This document shows positions 55,890-63,740 of a stretch of 64,000 bases of DNA, piece after piece. Position 1 is the first letter of the stretch; every line of letters begins with the position of its first letter. Under the pieces are notes generated by a model, which worked only from the letters and a program-made list of their open reading frames with translations, did not search any database and had not been told where the DNA came from. This DNA comes from Euglena gracilis (taxonomy: Eukaryota; Euglenida; Euglenophyceae; Euglenales). The position numbers and the translations under genes were made by a program. Location: assembly GCA_039621445.1 (NCBI GenBank), contig CP154954.1, forward strand, positions 35,511,703 through 35,575,702, given 5' to 3'.

Positions 55890-56145
55890 AGCGGGGGCCA
55901 CCACAGCTGCTTCAGTTAGCCGCCTGGAGCAGTTGGTGTCCCTGCAGTTTCAGCGGGTCACGGAAAACTTTCAAGGAGTGGTGGAGCAAATGGAAAGAAC
56001 CCAGGCTGGGCTAGCGTCCCAGCTGGCTGAAAATTTTCAAAGGCTGCAGCAGGGGCAAAGGGAAAATTTTGCCGGGGGAATGACAGCCCTCAGCGAGCTG
56101 GTGACCAGCCGGCTGGCGAAGGCCTCGGGACGGTGGCCCAACTAG
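55732..56145 (+). CDS. Coiled-coil segment, middle frame (Element 2)
   Basis: Residues ~18-130 have strong heptad character (IQRLDGWVGDLQSRLAE, VSRLEQLVSLQFQRV, LASQLAENFQRLQQ). It ends at TAG 56143-56145, while the -1 frame continues the coil from 56133. A +1 shift near 55770 and a compensating -1 shift near 56130 would join the three frames into one rod-like protein of about 860 residues. Both points are near homopolymer or GC-rich runs, so indels are the simplest explanation. Confidence 0.65.
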   Translation: MVPEQSPKGRHPPHPPQRLWEEAEAQAAASVVLGQEIQRLDGWVGDLQSRLAEAGATTAASVSRLEQLVSLQFQRVTENFQGVVEQMERTQAGLASQLAENFQRLQQGQRENFAGGMTALSELVTSRLAKASGRWPN

Positions 56146-57530
56146 CCCAGCGGGTCCAGGGGCTCGAGGCCATCGCCAGCCAGGGTCACCAGCCAGCTGA
56201 AGGGCAGGGGTTTAACGAGGCGATGGCTGGGCGGGTTAAAAATTTTGAGGAGCTGCTCATCACCTCCGTCCGGACAACGGAGGAGGTGATGAGGAGCCAG
56301 GAGCTGGCCAGCGGGCGGCAGCAGGCCCAGGCCGAGGCCCTGGACCAAAAATTAAACCAGCTGACGGGTGAACTCGGGGGGCTGCGAGAAAGAAATGCAC
56401 GGATTGCACAGGCCCTGCAAAATTTTCGAGCAGAGCTGGACGGACAGGCCACAGCCATCGCTGAACAACAAGGGACCATAAGGGAAGACATAAGGGAGCT
56501 AAGGGCCAGGGCTGAGGGGCAGGGCCACAGCCTGCAGGAGCTGTGGGCCGAGGTCACCACCCACGGGCAGGTGATCCAGGCCCACAACGCCCTGCTCATG
56601 GAGGTGGACTCAACAATAAGGGGGACACCAAAAGAAAACGCCGAAATAAAAAATCGGCTTTTCGTTCTGGAAAACAAAATCGAGAATTTTGGAAAATTTT
56701 GCCCCCCCATCCAGGAGCTACCAGGGCCACCCAGAGGAGTGGGGCCCGTGAGCGAAGACCCCCAAGGCCCCGAAGCCAGAGTGCCCCCGGCTACCACAGA
56801 CCAGACACAACCCATGCCGGGGGCCCAGAGTGCCAATGGCTCGGGTGCCGCGGGGTGCAATATGCCTCCTGGCCCCCAGCACCAGCTCCCAGTCCATCCC
56901 AGCGTGCTGGGAGGCAAGGGGCCCGTGGCCCCCCAGGGGCTCTCTGCTGGCCCCAGCAGCGGGGCAGCGGAGACAGTGACCCAAATTCCCGGGGAAGTGG
57001 TATCCCCGGGCCCAGCTTCTGTGACTGCAGTTTTTCCCAATGGGTTTTCGGGTTCTGGCCCCCAGAGACCAAGGGGCAGCCAGCCCCCGGGTCCCATGGC
57101 TGCGGGGGGCAGCCTGCCCCAGGGCCCCACGGCTGCGGGGGGCAGCCAGCCCCAGGGTCCCAGGGCTGCGGGGGGCAGCCTGCCCCAGGGCCCCACGGCT
57201 GCGGGGGGCAGCCAGCCCCAGGGTCCCAGGGCTGCGGGGGGCAGCCAGCCCCAGGGTCCCATGGCTGCGGGGGGCAGTCCGGTCCAGTTCCCCGCTGCTG
57301 GAGGGATCCCAGCTGCCCAGACACCTGGCAAGTTCGGGTTCCAGGGGGTGGATTGGGAGGAAGCGGAACACCAGATTAAGGCTCACGGATTTTTTAATTT
57401 TTTGGCCGGGTTGGGAGCCCAGGAGCGGCAGCAACAGTCTCACGAACAACGGGACAGTCCAGCACAGCGAAACCACAGACTGCAGGCACAGCAGATCTAC
57501 AGGGCCAGGGCAGGGATCAACCAGGGGTGA
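56133..57530 (+). CDS. Coiled-coil protein upstream of gag (Element 2)
   Basis: 465 codons. Residues ~1-190 are a long coiled coil rich in Gln, Glu, Leu and Arg (for example LDQKLNQLTGELGGLRERNA). Then comes a Pro/Gly-rich region with six 11-residue repeats of the type QGP(T/R/M)AAGGS(L/Q)P, encoded by a 33-bp minisatellite, and a short Gln/Arg-rich C-terminus. TGA at 57528; the Gag ATG follows after 67 nt in another frame. The position, before gag, is the same as for the coiled-coil ORF of Element 1, though I see no sequence similarity by eye. Confidence 0.75.
   Translation: MAQLAQRVQGLEAIASQGHQPAEGQGFNEAMAGRVKNFEELLITSVRTTEEVMRSQELASGRQQAQAEALDQKLNQLTGELGGLRERNARIAQALQNFRAELDGQATAIAEQQGTIREDIRELRARAEGQGHSLQELWAEVTTHGQVIQAHNALLMEVDSTIRGTPKENAEIKNRLFVLENKIENFGKFCPPIQELPGPPRGVGPVSEDPQGPEARVPPATTDQTQPMPGAQSANGSGAAGCNMPPGPQHQLPVHPSVLGGKGPVAPQGLSAGPSSGAAETVTQIPGEVVSPGPASVTAVFPNGFSGSGPQRPRGSQPPGPMAAGGSLPQGPTAAGGSQPQGPRAAGGSLPQGPTAAGGSQPQGPRAAGGSQPQGPMAAGGSPVQFPAAGGIPAAQTPGKFGFQGVDWEEAEHQIKAHGFFNFLAGLGAQERQQQSHEQRDSPAQRNHRLQAQQIYRARAGINQG
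57073..57281 (+). repeat. 33-bp coding minisatellite in the coiled-coil ORF
   Basis: GGCTGCGG recurs at 57098, 57131, 57164, 57197, 57230 and 57263, a strict 33-bp period (11 codons). Alternate units share variants (CCCCACGG versus CCCAGGG), suggesting 66-bp duplication steps. The period keeps the reading frame. Confidence 0.9.
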
Positions 57531-57597
57531 AATCAGCCGAGCACCAGTGGCCCCCCAGCCCCGTGGGTTCCCCGCAGGAGGGGAGTTCACGGGGGCA

Positions 57598-59091
57598 ATG
57601 GACCCTTTCGCCTGGGCCCCTGAGGCTGGGGCAGCATCGTGCAGCGCAGCCCCTCTGGCCTTCGGGTCCCAGGACACGGGAGCCTGGGTCCGGGGGGTTC
57701 AGGCAGCTCCGGTCCACGTGGCGCCAGCAGCCCCCAGCCCAGCAGCCAGCATGTTTTTGGGGCCGCTGGCGACACTCCTCACCAAAGACCTTGTAAAACC
57801 AGAGCTGAAAGGGGATTTTCATGATTTTTCAGTAAAATTTCAGCTTTACATGCAGCAGGTTTCCATGGGACAGCCAGTGGGGGAGGAATTTAAAATGCTT
57901 GTTCTGACCGGCTGCCTGGACCACAGCAGCCGGCTGGAACTCCAGCGGCGACAGGAGATGGGGGAACGGGTCAGGTTCCAGGATTTTTGGAACTGGCTGG
58001 CCCAGAAATACGGCGGTGACATCCAGGCCTCGCTGCATGAGCAGCTCAGGGCCCTCAGACCAGTTAACACGGGTAAGTTAACCCTCCCAGCGTGGCGTGA
58101 ATATGAAAGTCAGTTTAAATTAATTTTCTGCCGGATGGAAAACCCCTCTGAGGAGGAAGCACAGGCCCTGGTTTTACAGCAGCTCCCAGATTCCATGCGA
58201 AGGGCCATAATCAGGGAACAGACACGGAAAAACCAGGATGCGCCCACAGTGCGGCTGTGGCACATCCCTGGGTTGACGGCGGAAAAGGCAACACAGCTCG
58301 CCCAGGAGGCTGTGGGTGAGGGGGAGCCGGTGACAGTCAGGGCACACCGGGACTCCTTCCTCATCAAGCTCTACAGCCGGCGGGCGCTGGAGAGGTTGAT
58401 GATGAGGAACGGGGCCACGCTGCAGGGGGGCAATACAGTGAAAATCACCCCCCACGAAACAAAGCTGGGATTGGAAGAGGTTTTTCGACATGCTGAAAAC
58501 GAGCTGCGGTGCCAGGAACGGTCTGACAGCTATGGCCGTTCTTGGGGTGGACGGGGGGTCCCAGCCCAGCAGGAGGACCACTGGGTTGGGGGCCTCGACA
58601 ATTTTTCAGTGTCTGAGGTAAAATCCCAGGAAGCCAGGCCAGCTCAGCCCCAGAAAACCATTTCACAGCCAGCTGAGGGAGGAGCAAAAGCGGGACCCCC
58701 CAAAGGCCTTGAGGAGCCACAGGACAGGCAATCACGGCACCGGGGCGGGTCACCTGGAAAGGGACGGGAGGGACGCAGGTCACCCAGCCCGGGGCAAAAG
58801 GGGAAGGGGTTCGGCAAGGGAGCTGGCAAGGGCTCAGAGTTTCGCCCAGCCAGGTCCCCAACCCCTCACCCAGCCACCAACAGGGAACAAACCCCCCCGA
58901 GGAGCCCCCGGAGTGGCCCCTCGGTGGACCAGCCCTGCAGCCAGTGCGGGGCCACAGATCACTGGTCTCGGGAATGCCCTGGAAAAAAATGTTATGAGTG
59001 TGGGAAAACGGGACATCTGGCACGATATTGCTGGTGGAGAAAGGGAAAGGGGAAGGGGGCGTCCACACCTCCACGGCGGGGGAGTGCCTGA
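57598..59091 (+). CDS. gag: Gag of Element 2 with two CCHC zinc knuckles
   Basis: 497 codons from ATG 57598 (MDPFAWAPEAG); the frame is open upstream but low complexity there, so this ATG is preferred. Residues ~65-240 form a helical capsid-like domain (KPELKGDFHDFSVKFQLYM; FQDFWNWLAQKYGG; SMRRAIIREQTRK). A basic Gly/Pro/Arg-rich stretch precedes two intact CX2CX4HX4C boxes at residues 447 (CSQCGATDHWSREC) and 465 (CYECGKTGHLARYC), the nucleocapsid. The frame ends at TGA 59089, but the same frame is open to 59520, so read-through is conceivable. The protein would form the particle and package RNA. Confidence 0.92.
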   Translation: MDPFAWAPEAGAASCSAAPLAFGSQDTGAWVRGVQAAPVHVAPAAPSPAASMFLGPLATLLTKDLVKPELKGDFHDFSVKFQLYMQQVSMGQPVGEEFKMLVLTGCLDHSSRLELQRRQEMGERVRFQDFWNWLAQKYGGDIQASLHEQLRALRPVNTGKLTLPAWREYESQFKLIFCRMENPSEEEAQALVLQQLPDSMRRAIIREQTRKNQDAPTVRLWHIPGLTAEKATQLAQEAVGEGEPVTVRAHRDSFLIKLYSRRALERLMMRNGATLQGGNTVKITPHETKLGLEEVFRHAENELRCQERSDSYGRSWGGRGVPAQQEDHWVGGLDNFSVSEVKSQEARPAQPQKTISQPAEGGAKAGPPKGLEEPQDRQSRHRGGSPGKGREGRRSPSPGQKGKGFGKGAGKGSEFRPARSPTPHPATNREQTPPRSPRSGPSVDQPCSQCGATDHWSRECPGKKCYECGKTGHLARYCWWRKGKGKGASTPPRRGSA

Positions 59092-59520
59092 AAAAGCGGG
59101 GGCCAGAAGGGTGGGGACGGGGGCCCAGGGTGCCCCCAGCACGGCCCTCGGAAGGGGGGTAAGGAACAGGCTCATGGAGAGGGTTGGGTTTTGGTCAAGG
59201 GAAGGTCCAAAGGCAGATCCGGACCTGAACCTGCACGGTCCCCCCAGCCCCCCCTGACTGAGACACGAAAAGGGGCTGGGGGGGGCCAGCAGGCCCTCTC
59301 ATTCGACTCTGCCAACCCCTGGTCTGCGCTTTTCACCAGTGAGGGCAGCCCAGGGGGGGGGCTCGGGTCAGAATTCAGGCACGGGACAAAGGGAGAAGGG
59401 ACACAAGGCGGCTGGCCCTCCGCAGCAAGCCGCCCAGGGGTCTTCGGGTTCCAGCACACCCGGTCTACCGCAGATCACAACACCAGGAAGGGAGGGGAAA
59501 AACCCAAAACAAAAAAATGA
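59092..59520 (+). other. In-frame extension after the Gag stop (Element 2)
   Basis: The Gag frame continues without a stop for about 142 codons to TGA 59518. It includes plausible sequence (QQALSFDSANPWSALF) and then passes into the +1 frame of the Dam-like ORF near the A-rich tract 59505-59530. This may be a Gag-Pol linker reached by read-through of TGA, or a lesion. Confidence 0.45.
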
Positions 59521-60056
59521 AAAAGAAAAAAACAAAACGCTCTCACAGGCATCAATCGGGGAGGCAGCGAGGGAGGTCATCAACGTACCCCAAACCAGCA
59601 AAGGCACGGATGAAACCGCCCCCAGCACGGAAAGGGATTCAGGTTTTTCGATTCGACAGGTGAGGTGCGTCAGGACCGCACCTTCCACCTCAGCCCCCAC
59701 ACCACAGCCAGCCCCAGCACCACTCCCAGCCCGTTCCTCAGGGTTTGGGAGGTCGCCCTCCCGGTGGATCTCCCAGGACTACCACGTCCGGGAGGAGTAC
59801 GTCAGGGACGTACTCCGCCGCCTGGGGGTCCAGCCGGAGGTCGACGCCTTTTCTGCCAAAGAAAACCGCAGGTTTGTTCGCTGGTGGGGGCCAGGGAGTG
59901 GGGAAGGGGAAGATGCCTTCAAACAGGACTGGGGCAGGGAGGTTTTGTGGATCAACCCACCTTATAAAAAAATACAAGAGGTTCTCGAAAAAATCAGGAG
60001 GGATCAGGCCCATGCCATCCTGGTGATCCCCAGGTGGCCGGGGCGGCGTTGGTACA
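59339..60056 (+). CDS. Dam-like (N6-adenine methyltransferase-type) domain of Element 2
   Basis: The first ~125 residues are a low-complexity linker. Residues ~143-238 carry WISQDYHVREEY, PEVDAFSAKENRRFVRWW, DAFKQDW, LWINPPYKKIQEVLEKI and ILVIPRWPGRRWY. This pattern fits the phage Dam family and the Dam-like MT domain of DIRS retrotransposons; NPPY (residues 206-209) matches catalytic motif IV of N6-adenine methyltransferases. An AdoMet-binding motif I is not obvious, so activity is uncertain. The nominal frame runs to 60436, but from about 60056 the domain (VTFPQGTRFF, TKWPITAFLLCGH) continues in the +1 frame, that of the cytosine methyltransferase. The two domains therefore belong to one polyprotein, directly or by recoding. 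Confidence 0.75.
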
Positions 60057-63000
60057 GTGCGCCAAGTCACGTTCCCTCAGGGAACACGATTTTTCGGCAG
60101 AGGGGAGGGGTTGTGCCGGGGGACCAAGTGGCCCATCACAGCTTTTTTGCTGTGTGGGCACCCAGACCGGTGCACGCTGGAGGAGGTGACACGAAGGGGG
60201 AGGGAGAAAAAGACCAGGTTCGGAACACATTTTTCAGGGCCACCCCCAGGGACCGGGGGGGCCACAGGGGAGGTCAAGCCGGCACACCTGGGGCAGGTGG
60301 GGAGAGCGGACCAGCCCAGGCGGATGCTGGACCTGTTCTGCGGGACAGGTTCAGTGGGGGACGTCTACCGCAGCCTCGGTTACCAGGTCACGTCGGTGGA
60401 CGTGGACCCCAGGTGGCGGCCAGACATTTGTGTTGACGTGCTGAAATGGAATTTTAAAAAACAGTTCCAGCCTGGGGATTTTGAGGTGGTGGTGTGCGGG
60501 GTCCCCTGCACCGAATTCAGCCTGGCGCTGACCACCAGGGAACGAGATTTAAAATTGGCTGATCGGCTGGTGCAGCGGGCCCTGGCCATCATCAGATACC
60601 TCCGCCCACGGCGGTGGTGGCTGGAAAACCCCCGGTACGGTTACCTGCGGACCCGCAGGTACATGGCAGGGATCCCACACGTGGACGTGGATTACTGCCA
60701 GTACGCTGACTGGGGCTACCAGAAGCCCACCAGGATATGGGGCAGCCCCCATGTCCTGGGTCTCCGGCCACGGGTGTGTGACGGCCGGACCTGCACCAAC
60801 CTGGAAAGCCCAGTACCTGAGGGGGGACGAAAGGGACGGCACAAAATTCGGCTCAGCAGCAAACACCAAAACCTGCCCAGGCACCTGAAATATCGGATCC
60901 CAGAGGCGCTCATCCGTGACCTGGCCACAGCACCGGCACCGGAGGCCCACGCTGCCGGGTCTCCGGAGCCAGAGCGGGACCCCCAGACAGAGCGAGGGGT
61001 GCCCTCGGTCTTGCTCCGTGAGGTGGGGCAGGGTGCCAGTGAACGGCAGCTGCTGATGCGGGTGCAGGCCAGGGGGCAGACCCACTTCATCAACGCCCTC
61101 ATTGACACAGGGGCAGAGGTGAACCTGGTCCGAAGAGGCATGCTACCCAGCACATACCTCCTGCCTGCCCCCAAGCCCCTGTCCCTGGTGACGGCTAGTG
61201 GAGCCAAGATGGAAGGGGGGGAACGTGAGGCAACCCTGGGCCTGGTCCTCCGGCGGGAGGGGGGCCTGGGTCAGGGGGAAGGGGCCCTGTGGACGGCCCC
61301 AGCCTCCTTCTATGAGGCAGACATCCACGTGGAGGCCATCATCGGCTTTCCGTGGCTGGAGGAAAACCAGCTCGGGGTGTTTCCACATCTCCGAGCCTTG
61401 GCATTGAGGGGAGAGCAGGTGGTCCTCCTTCGGGGACAGGGTGAGCAAGTTCAGCCAGCAGCCCACAAAAAGGCACAAAAGCGAGTGAGATACCTGAAAA
61501 TGGTGGAAAAAGTCAGAGCACTGCGGCTTGCTTTGCCAGAGGCAGCCCTGGGGGAGGACACCGAGGAGCCTGAGTGGGAGGAAAACCCCCTGCACGAGGA
61601 TGAGGCGACCCAGGAGACAGTGGCCAAGGAACTCCTGCGGGCAGCCCGGGAGGTCGAAGCACGGGCAGCCCAAGGGGTCATCCTTGTTCCCGAAGGGGAA
61701 CAGGTGACCAGCCAGCGGGCTGAGGAGCTCCGGGCAGCCCTCCGGAGGGACTTCGAGGGGGAGGTTCTCCGAGACAGGATTTGGGGGGAAAGAATCGTTC
61801 GGGGGCCCCTGGGGGAAGGGAAAATCGAATTAAAACCGGGATCTGTGGCAAAGAAACAGAGGCCCATCCACCTGACGGGGGAGAGGCACAGGGCCTTGTG
61901 TGACCTAGTGGATGAGTGGGTTCGGGACAAGAAGGTGGAGGAGGGGGTGCCAAGTGCCTGGAGCAGCCCCACATTCGTGGTGGCCAAGAAACAGGGGAAG
62001 TGGCGTGGGGTTGTGGATTTCCGGGCATTAAACGAGGCCACAGTGACGGATGCTTACCCCCTCCCCAGGATTGAAGACATCCTGGTGAACCAGGGACGGA
62101 GGTACCTGTTCTCCGTCCTTGATCTCAAGGATGCCTTCCATCAGGTGCCCCTGCACGAAGACTCACGCCCATACACCTGCTGCAGCACCCCCCGAGGGTC
62201 CAAGCAGTGGTGTGTGGTCGTGATGGGCCTGAAAAATGGAGTGGCCATTTTTCAGCGGGTGATCGACTACTCGCTGAGGGAAGTGGCTGATGTCGCCAAC
62301 CCATACGTTGACGACATCATCGTGGGGACAGAGTGGTGTGGCACGGAGGAAGCTACCATGGAGGCACACGACCAGGACATCAGGCGAGTGTTAGGGGCAC
62401 TGCGGGAACACCGCCTGGTCGTGGACAAAAACAAGTGCCGCTTCTTCGTAAGAGAAGTGGAGTTCTGTGGCCACATCCTGGGGGGAGGAAAACGGAGGCC
62501 AGCCCCGGGCAAACTCATGGCGCTGGAGAAGTGGGAGGAGCCCCGCACGATCACAGCCCTCAGGGGCTTTCTGGGCTTCACCAACTACTACTCCAGCTAC
62601 GTGAAGGAGTATGCCCGGTATGCAGCCCCCCTGATGGAACTCCTCAAGGTGGGACGTGTGGAAGGGAAAAAAGGCAGCAAAAAACCTGTGAAATTCGGCC
62701 AAGTGGAACGGGAGGCCTTCACCGCCCTGAAGCAGGAGCTCCTCCGGGGATTGGAGCTCCACACCATCAACCCGGACCAGCCATTCATTCTCCGGGTTGA
62801 TGCGAGCGACAAGGCGGTGGGGGCAGCCCTTGAACAGTTTTTGGAGCCAACGGAGGGGATGCCCACAGCCGTGGAGGCCACCACACGGAAAACCGTGCCT
62901 GTGGCCTTCTGCTCCAGGAAGCTCACGGCTGGGCAGGTGAAGAGCTGGTCTCCGCGAGAGAAGGAGAACGCCATCATCCTGGCCCTCCAAAAATGGGCCT

Positions 63001-63161
63001 CCTACATCGGCCTGCAGCCGGTGTTGGTCCTCACGGACCACAAGTCCCTGGAGGCCTGGGCCAAGGAAACCCTGGACACGCCCAGCGGACCTGCGGGAAG
63101 GCGGGGACGCTGGCATGAAATGTTCTCCCGGTTTGACCTTCACGTGGTCTACATCCGGTGA
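60057..63161 (+). CDS. pol: C5-cytosine methyltransferase-protease-reverse transcriptase-RNase H polyprotein (Element 2)
   Basis: 1034 codons; the first codon is GTG, only the edge of the open frame after the +1 shift. Residues 1-35 finish the Dam-like domain. Residues ~88-290 are a C5-cytosine methyltransferase: motif I DLFCGTGSVG (from 92), VDVDP, motif IV GVPCTEFS with catalytic Cys 151, ENP of motif VI (190), and YCQYADWGYQKPTRIW, a target-side segment more like phage-type enzymes than DNMT1 or DNMT3. Retropepsin: ALIDTGAEVN (Asp 350). Reverse transcriptase: WRGVVDFRALN, LDLKDAFHQ (Asp 689), YVDD (750). RNase H: RVDASDKAVG (915), PREKEN, TDHKSLEAW (994). A TGA at 63159 cuts the frame where other elements have PGKEN. 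All catalytic residues sought are present. It likely methylates DNA as well as copying the element. Confidence 0.93.
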   Translation: MRQVTFPQGTRFFGRGEGLCRGTKWPITAFLLCGHPDRCTLEEVTRRGREKKTRFGTHFSGPPPGTGGATGEVKPAHLGQVGRADQPRRMLDLFCGTGSVGDVYRSLGYQVTSVDVDPRWRPDICVDVLKWNFKKQFQPGDFEVVVCGVPCTEFSLALTTRERDLKLADRLVQRALAIIRYLRPRRWWLENPRYGYLRTRRYMAGIPHVDVDYCQYADWGYQKPTRIWGSPHVLGLRPRVCDGRTCTNLESPVPEGGRKGRHKIRLSSKHQNLPRHLKYRIPEALIRDLATAPAPEAHAAGSPEPERDPQTERGVPSVLLREVGQGASERQLLMRVQARGQTHFINALIDTGAEVNLVRRGMLPSTYLLPAPKPLSLVTASGAKMEGGEREATLGLVLRREGGLGQGEGALWTAPASFYEADIHVEAIIGFPWLEENQLGVFPHLRALALRGEQVVLLRGQGEQVQPAAHKKAQKRVRYLKMVEKVRALRLALPEAALGEDTEEPEWEENPLHEDEATQETVAKELLRAAREVEARAAQGVILVPEGEQVTSQRAEELRAALRRDFEGEVLRDRIWGERIVRGPLGEGKIELKPGSVAKKQRPIHLTGERHRALCDLVDEWVRDKKVEEGVPSAWSSPTFVVAKKQGKWRGVVDFRALNEATVTDAYPLPRIEDILVNQGRRYLFSVLDLKDAFHQVPLHEDSRPYTCCSTPRGSKQWCVVVMGLKNGVAIFQRVIDYSLREVADVANPYVDDIIVGTEWCGTEEATMEAHDQDIRRVLGALREHRLVVDKNKCRFFVREVEFCGHILGGGKRRPAPGKLMALEKWEEPRTITALRGFLGFTNYYSSYVKEYARYAAPLMELLKVGRVEGKKGSKKPVKFGQVEREAFTALKQELLRGLELHTINPDQPFILRVDASDKAVGAALEQFLEPTEGMPTAVEATTRKTVPVAFCSRKLTAGQVKSWSPREKENAIILALQKWASYIGLQPVLVLTDHKSLEAWAKETLDTPSGPAGRRGRWHEMFSRFDLHVVYIR

Positions 63162-63266
63162 AAGGAAAACGTGGTGGCGGATGCCCTCAGCAGATGGGCA
63201 TATCCTGCCTCCAAGGCATTTGCCGACATCAGCCTCCACGGGAGCGAGGAGGATGATGAGGCATGA
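63162..63266 (+). pseudogene. pol: End of RNase H/tether after a premature TGA (Element 2)
   Basis: Directly after the TGA the same frame reads KENVVADALSRWAY, the highly conserved end of Ty3/gypsy RNase H, then an acidic tail to the next stops at 63264 and 63267. Other elements have Gly at the stop position, so one base change (GGA to TGA) explains it. Confidence 0.85.
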
Positions 63267-63740
63267 TGAAGAAGAAAGAAGGGGGGGGGAGGGAGCGAGA
63301 ATGCGGGACACCGCACGGGGGGGAGGAACTCACGTGGCGGTGGAAAACACGCAGAGAGGAGACACAGCAGCACAGCACAAACCTGGCCCCAGCCCCACAG
63401 AGGGGGAGGGGGCTGAGGATTCAGTGCCAGGGGGCCCTGGCCCTGACCCCACAGGGGGGGAGGGGCCTGTGGACGCCCCCTCGGGAGATTCGGGTCCCAT
63501 CCTCATGGGAGGGGAGGGACCTGGGGTACCTGGGTTGGACACGCGGGAGACACGAGGTTCCCCACGTGCCCATCTTTTCGTGGATGAATTCGGGAATGAA
63601 CAGCCGGCAGGAGGGGGGGGGCGTGAGGAAGACAAAGCGGGGCGAAGAGTTGTGAGGGAGGACCTGCAGGCGAACCCCCCCATCAACGATCCCAACGGGG
63701 GGGATCTCGGGGAACCGTGGGGGAACCAATTTCACTTTCT
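63267..63740 (+). other. Gly/Pro/Glu-rich linker region between RNase H and integrase (Element 2)
   Basis: A frame open in the +1 register relative to RNase H (63115-63798) gives a hydrophilic Gly/Glu/Pro-rich sequence with repeated GGEGP motifs and then VDEFGNEQPAGG. It passes by a -1 shift into the integrase frame near 63741. It has no recognisable domain and looks like a tether with indels. Confidence 0.5.

Noticed and set aside
56186-57677. Long minus-strand ORFs opposite the Element 2 coiled-coil and Gag regions
   Set aside because: They mirror the GC-rich plus-strand coding sequence and its 33-bp repeats, with Pro/Gly/Trp-rich composition and no domains.
59191-59257. Separate small gene between Gag and the Dam-like ORF
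   Set aside because: It is simply the Gag frame continued past TGA; no independent start signal or domain.
8626-63161. Reassigned TGA codon in the host, suggested by several in-frame TGA stops
   Set aside because: At 63159 the conserved residue is Gly, TGG is used normally for Trp, and TGA also ends frames at natural places (14734, 16835). Independent lesions or read-through explain the data better.
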